The notes under the pieces were generated by a model that was given only the letters and a program-made list of their open reading frames with translations, was not told the origin of the DNA and did no database searches. A stretch of DNA of 64,000 nt, taken from contig NZ_FRBD01000003.1 of the NCBI RefSeq assembly GCF_900142525.1, forward strand, positions 62,001 to 126,000, given 5' to 3'. This DNA comes from Xylanibacter ruminicola. Lineage in GTDB: Bacteria > Bacteroidota > Bacteroidia > Bacteroidales > Bacteroidaceae. Both the position numbers and the translations under genes were made by a program. Positions 60,107 through 64,000 of this stretch are shown one piece after another (positions within the stretch are counted from its first letter, which is position 1; every line of letters starts with the position of its first letter).

Positions 60107-60114
60107 TAATTTCG
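60107..60114 (+). promoter_or_regulatory. Weak -7 box for the AddB-like gene
   Basis: Plus strand TAATTTCG followed by CAG, 37 bp before ATG 60151. A TAAATTCG box at 60033-60040 is a second candidate. Confidence 0.4.
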
Positions 60115-60150
60115 CAGCGGAATTTGAAAATTAAAAACCTAGTGAACGAT

Positions 60151-62922
60151 ATGAAGATACTGTTTTCGCCTGAGTTTAGCGGGCATGTTTTTATCGGATT
60201 GAGCGAGCAGCAGCCAGAACTGATGGACACAATGGTATGTGACACCATGGGGTTGGTTGCCATGTTGGAACTGAGAATAGGCATCCATGTGGAGGACGTA
60301 TCGGGTAACAACCGCACAGTACTTTACTACAGGGCTTTGTCGGAGTATATGAAACGGCACCCCAAGAACATCCTGGCAGAGTCGTTCAGGCTGTCGGGAC
60401 TAGGAACGGCAGAGCAAGCCCTGAGATGGCGTGACAGTCTGATGATGGACAAGTGGCAGCCGGTGGCAGACTCAGGCAGTGGCCGTCTGGATGTGCTGGC
60501 AGGAACAGAGCAGTACTTCGACTGCGTGGGTCTGGCAGACAGAATAGCCACGGTGCTACATTATATATATAATAAAGTAGAGAAGAGTGCCTTCACGGAC
60601 CTGGAGATAGAACTGCCCTGCGAGAAGGATCTGCTGCATCCGGCGATCAAAGAGCTGTTGGAGGCCTTGGAAGGGTTAGGCGCTATGGTCAGCTATACGG
60701 CTCCCAAGGTTATGGGCGAGAGCAATCTGGCCAAGGTGACCCAGCTCTTGCAATCGGACACGAAGGGAAAAATAGAGCTGAAGAAAGGTGACACCTCCTT
60801 CCTGATTTACCGCTTTACCGACGAGAATGCAGCCAATGAGTACCTCTCCATGAAGGGCGAGGAGCTGGCTGCTGATGTCTGGATAAACAATAGCAACAAG
60901 TCGATGGACAACTGGCTGCGCATGATGGGTAAGCCAACGATGGGCAGCAGCATGGCAGAGGCAACACCGCTGATGGTGCAGCTGTTTGTGTTGGGGCTGG
61001 AAATGATGAAGGAACCGCTGAACATACAGAGCATCATCAGTTGGCTCTATGCACCTATGCAGCCACTGGGGACATACTTCGGAGGCATACTGGCTGAGAA
61101 GATTATAGGCGAAGGTGGCTACAGGAACGAGAACTGCCAGAAGATGGTGAACGACTACATCATGGGCAAGTACACCTTCCATGACAAGGAGGAGGATATG
61201 GAGCTCTCGGACAAGGAAAAGGCCAAGCGGGATGAGCGTGAGAAGAAGGAGCGCGAACAGCTGGTGAAGATCTATCTGCCACCGTTTGAGGTGCAGAACG
61301 ACGTGAAGACCACCAGAATCAAGTCGTACCTGAACAGTCTGTCGGGGTGGGCTACCAGTCGTGCACACTTCCTTGGTGAGAAACCCAATAACGAGGGTTG
61401 GATCAGTCAGCTGCAGAGCCTGGCCCAGATGTGCGACACCTTTATCCTGTTGCTGGATTCATCGGGCATGGGCGAGCAGGCAGACTGGAAACAGGTGGAC
61501 AGTTGGGTGAGCACCCTCTACAAGGGCGAGACCTTCCTGCAGTATGCCGCACAGAAAGGCAGTCGCGAACTGATAGACAGTCCGGCAAAGATGGCTGCCA
61601 GAAGCAAGCGCACCATCTGGATGAACTTCACAGGTGACAACGGGCGTCAGTTGGACTGCGGATTCCTCTATCCCAGTGAGCGTAAACAGGTGGAGAAGAG
61701 TCTGACGCTATGGGATGAGCGCAAGGAAACGGACTACCATCAGAAGATGGAGATGATGCCGATGCTGATGACTGACGAGCAGCTGATACTGGTGGTTACC
61801 GACTATGTGAGTGGTGAACCGGCACAGAAGCATCCATTTATGGTGCGACTGGAAAGCCAGATAGACAAAGATAACCTGAAGGACTTTGTTATCACGCCCA
61901 ATCTGCTGGAGGAGAAGATGGAGGATGTGAAGCTGGTGAGAAACGAGAATGTGCAGTCGAAGATTGAGTTTGAACATGCCGACCTGCTGAAGTGGCCCAA
62001 CCACCTAAGCTATTCCTCGCTGAGTACACTGGTGGAGTACCCGCTGGACTTTGTAATGGAGCGTATGCTGAACATTGTGAACACTGGTCCTGGCAGCATT
62101 GCAGACGTGAAAACCACCAAGGGTACTGTGGCCCATGCCGTGATTGAGGGACTGTTTGCACCCCGTGACGGCAAGGAGCGCAGCACTGCTGATGAGATAG
62201 AGCAGAGGGTGAAAGAGGAGTTTGAGGAACAGGTGAGAAAGAGCATCGAGGCCTGTGGTGCCATCCTGTATCTGCCCGAGAACAGGCTGGAGGCTGAACT
62301 GCTGACGGAACAGTTGCAGAAGTGTCTGAAAGTGCTGCTGACCATTCTCCGCGAGAATCGCCTGACAGTAACAGGCTGTGAGCAACGTATCACCAAGGAC
62401 ATGGGTATGATAAAGACCGAGGAAGGCTGGGATATGATAGGCTTCATCGACATGACCTTGGAGGATGAGAACCACCATCCTGTGATATTCGACTTCAAGT
62501 GGACTTCATCGAAGTCGTACTACAGAGACCTGCTGGAAGCCAACCGCTCCATTCAGTTGGAACTCTATCGTACCATGCTATCAGCTGAGAAACGTGATGC
62601 TGTTGAACGGGTGGCCTACTTCCTGATGCCAGAGAGTCACCTGTACAGTCTGGAGCACTTCGAGGGCTTGCACTGTACGCAGCTGGTGCCAGCCAACAAC
62701 GACAACATCGTGGAGCAGTTGAAGAATGCCTTCTTCTATCGCAAGAAACAGATAGACAGTGGACAGATAGAGATAGGTGAAGGATTCCCATGCGGTATGC
62801 TGGACTACTATAATGCCACAGAGGCAGACTCTCTGTTCCCACTGAATGTCAAGGACGGACAGCAGGAAACCAATATTTTCAGCAATTACACCATATTTAA
62901 AGGATTGAAGGAGGGCGAATAA
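60151..62922 (+). CDS. AddB-like PD-(D/E)xK nuclease of a RecBCD-type complex
   Basis: 923 aa from MKILFSPEFSGHVFIGL. The frame is open from 60007, but that extension crosses the promoter and has no family character. C-terminal RecB-type nuclease: His in GTVAHAVIEGLF near 655, GFIDMTLED near 765, the Asp-x-Lys of FDFKWTSS near 778 and QLELYRTML near 798. The N-terminal region resembles inactive helicase-like AddB. It should work with the UvrD-like protein encoded next (1-bp overlap). Base composition is higher in G+C than the BREX run, typical of core genes. Confidence 0.8.
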   Translation: MKILFSPEFSGHVFIGLSEQQPELMDTMVCDTMGLVAMLELRIGIHVEDVSGNNRTVLYYRALSEYMKRHPKNILAESFRLSGLGTAEQALRWRDSLMMDKWQPVADSGSGRLDVLAGTEQYFDCVGLADRIATVLHYIYNKVEKSAFTDLEIELPCEKDLLHPAIKELLEALEGLGAMVSYTAPKVMGESNLAKVTQLLQSDTKGKIELKKGDTSFLIYRFTDENAANEYLSMKGEELAADVWINNSNKSMDNWLRMMGKPTMGSSMAEATPLMVQLFVLGLEMMKEPLNIQSIISWLYAPMQPLGTYFGGILAEKIIGEGGYRNENCQKMVNDYIMGKYTFHDKEEDMELSDKEKAKRDEREKKEREQLVKIYLPPFEVQNDVKTTRIKSYLNSLSGWATSRAHFLGEKPNNEGWISQLQSLAQMCDTFILLLDSSGMGEQADWKQVDSWVSTLYKGETFLQYAAQKGSRELIDSPAKMAARSKRTIWMNFTGDNGRQLDCGFLYPSERKQVEKSLTLWDERKETDYHQKMEMMPMLMTDEQLILVVTDYVSGEPAQKHPFMVRLESQIDKDNLKDFVITPNLLEEKMEDVKLVRNENVQSKIEFEHADLLKWPNHLSYSSLSTLVEYPLDFVMERMLNIVNTGPGSIADVKTTKGTVAHAVIEGLFAPRDGKERSTADEIEQRVKEEFEEQVRKSIEACGAILYLPENRLEAELLTEQLQKCLKVLLTILRENRLTVTGCEQRITKDMGMIKTEEGWDMIGFIDMTLEDENHHPVIFDFKWTSSKSYYRDLLEANRSIQLELYRTMLSAEKRDAVERVAYFLMPESHLYSLEHFEGLHCTQLVPANNDNIVEQLKNAFFYRKKQIDSGQIEIGEGFPCGMLDYYNATEADSLFPLNVKDGQQETNIFSNYTIFKGLKEGE

Positions 62923-64000
62923 TGAAGAACGTAACATATATCAATGCCAGTGCCGGTAGTGGCAAGACCTATACGCTGACCCATACGCTTGCTGACCTGA
63001 TCAGCGACCAGAAAGTAAAGCCGGAGCAGGTCATCATGACAACCTTCACCGTGAAGGCTGCCAGTGAAATGAAGGAAGAAGCCAAGAAGGTGCTCTATGA
63101 AAAGGGACTCTTCGAGGAAGCCTCCCGACTGGATCAGGCCATGATAGGTACGATTCATAGTGTGGCCAATGCACTGATCAACAAGTATTGGTTCTTCCTG
63201 GGACTGTCGCCCGACATGGGTGTGATGGCAGAGGAAGATACGCAGTTCTATACCTCGCAGTCGCTGTCAGACCTGCCGACACAAGAGGAACTGAAGACGC
63301 TGCACGCCTTCTGTGAGGACTTTGATATCCAGTACAAATATGGTGTAGGCAAGCGAGGTGTCAACTACGACTATTGGAAGGAAGACATCCTGCGTGTGAT
63401 TACGTATACCACCAATTATGAGCTGGACAGCTATGAGCGCAGTATCAAAGAGTCGCTGGACTATATCCGTCAGTTTGTGAGGTCGAATATCAAGTCAGAT
63501 TACACCAAAGAGGAGCTGACGGCCATACTCAATGCCCAAAAGCGCTATGCCGAGACACAGCGTGAGAGCAAGAAGAAGCAGGACATTCTGGCTGAGATTC
63601 GCAGCATGCGACGTGGTTTAAGTGACCCCACCATCGGATGGTACAAGAGACTGGCCAAGCTGCTGAATGCCTGGACAAGTTGTGCGCCAGAGGCAGAGGA
63701 AATGAGAGACCGACTGGCTGAACTGTGGCACTGGCCACTGGTCTATCAGAAGCAGGAGGCATACATCCGTCTGCTATTTGACCTGGCTGCACGTTGGAGA
63801 GACAGATACACCAACTATAAGAAGGAGAAGAACCTGCTGGACTACAACGACATGGAGAAGTACATGCGAGACCTGTTGACCGACGAGAAACTGTCTGAGG
63901 AGATCTCGATGGACTACCGCTACCTGTTCGTGGACGAGTATCAGGACTGTTCTCCGATTCAGGTAAAAATCTTCGACCGCCTGTCAGAACTGATGGAACA
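62922..64000 (+). CDS. UvrD/AddA-like helicase, 3' end outside window
   Basis: Partial, 359 codons. Starts MKNVTYINASAGSGKTYTLTH: Walker A SAGSGKT at residues 9-15, TTFTVKAASEMKEE motif Ia, and Walker B-like FVDEYQDCSPIQVK near 340. It is the RecB/AddA-type helicase-nuclease subunit; the C-terminal nuclease domain is beyond the edge. ATG overlaps the stop of the AddB-like gene by one base, so expression is coupled. Confidence 0.85.
   Translation, partial: MKNVTYINASAGSGKTYTLTHTLADLISDQKVKPEQVIMTTFTVKAASEMKEEAKKVLYEKGLFEEASRLDQAMIGTIHSVANALINKYWFFLGLSPDMGVMAEEDTQFYTSQSLSDLPTQEELKTLHAFCEDFDIQYKYGVGKRGVNYDYWKEDILRVITYTTNYELDSYERSIKESLDYIRQFVRSNIKSDYTKEELTAILNAQKRYAETQRESKKKQDILAEIRSMRRGLSDPTIGWYKRLAKLLNAWTSCAPEAEEMRDRLAELWHWPLVYQKQEAYIRLLFDLAARWRDRYTNYKKEKNLLDYNDMEKYMRDLLTDEKLSEEISMDYRYLFVDEYQDCSPIQVKIFDRLSELME

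Larger units (their letters stand above)
59702..60150. promoter_or_regulatory. Divergent regulatory region, 449 bp
   Basis: No gene. It holds CTTTTGGC/GCCAAAAG (59813-59838), an adjoining 9-bp GTTGTGTCA/TGACACAAC palindrome (59838-59860), an ATATTATAATAT palindrome (59861-59872), a tandem 11-bp repeat TCCCTTGCTAC (59890-59911), and two similar segments with TTTTTCTCACTTTT (near 59803 and 59993). Promoter boxes lie at both ends. The palindromes are candidate operators for the XRE protein. Confidence 0.5.

Noticed and set aside
60007..60150. 48-residue N-terminal extension of the AddB-like protein
   Set aside because: Spans both promoter-like boxes and has no family character; the start at 60151 fits the domain.
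1..64000. CRISPR array, IS element or integrase
   Set aside because: No regularly spaced repeats, transposase or integrase motifs were seen on reading the sequence and the translations.

Overview
The window looks like a Bacteroidales chromosome, most likely Prevotella/Segatella or a close relative. The basis is the repeated promoter element TAnnTTTG just upstream of starts, scarce Shine-Dalgarno sequences, a FISUMP-type domain, WYL regulators and protein sequences of that flavour. No integrase, transposase, rRNA or CRISPR array was seen.

Layout. 1-9 kb: mostly minus-strand accessory genes (AAA+ ATPase cut by the left edge, a LytTR/FISUMP fusion, an N-formylglutamate-amidohydrolase-like protein, a metallophosphoesterase, an S9 peptidase, an unknown protein) and a frameshifted macrodomain gene. 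9-14 kb: an RNA-repair pair (PrfH + RtcB), another metallophosphoesterase, a YgjP-type metallopeptidase and DNA polymerase IV. 14.4-16.7 kb: a plus-strand trio (42-aa protein, 268-aa unknown, TPR protein). 16.7-21 kb: GNAT, M15 lipoprotein peptidase, APH-type kinase, a sigma factor fused to a macrodomain, and a divergent VWA protein. 21-22.6 kb: a small ORF, an attenuator-like leader before a short WYL-type regulator, then six tRNA genes (Arg, Gln, Phe, Gln, His, Pro in transcription order).

From 59.7 kb down to 23.7 kb, 27 minus-strand genes are packed with gaps of about 30 bp or less. In transcription order they are: an XRE regulator; a BREX locus whose order matches type 3 (small protein, BrxC/PglY-like ATPase, DNA methyltransferase, SNF2-type helicase, PglZ, 203-aa protein); an accessory block with two small proteins, a HelD/UvrD-like helicase, an Upf1-like helicase, a zinc-ribbon protein and a protein resembling the N-terminal domain of McrA-type HNH nucleases; a WYL regulator with SbcD and SbcC; an ADP-ribosylglycohydrolase; a second candidate defence module (DUF6361-like, phospholipase-D-like, large helicase, unknown protein); and finally an unknown protein, a proline-rich lipoprotein, a sirtuin, a protein with two nuclease-like motifs, a NUDIX hydrolase and a 49-aa protein. 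From 60.1 kb the opposite strand carries an AddB-like nuclease and the start of an AddA/UvrD-like helicase.

The window therefore reads as a defence and nucleic-acid-repair region. BREX and the DUF6361/PLD/helicase set would exclude phage, RtcB-PrfH would repair cut ribosomes, and SbcCD, AddAB and DinB process damaged DNA. Several ADP-ribose or NAD-related proteins (macrodomains, glycohydrolase, NUDIX, sirtuin) are scattered through it. The best candidates for something undescribed are the tandem-helicase accessory block next to BREX, the DUF6361/PLD/helicase module and the sigma-macrodomain fusion. All functional links are inferred from motifs and gene order; no database search was run.
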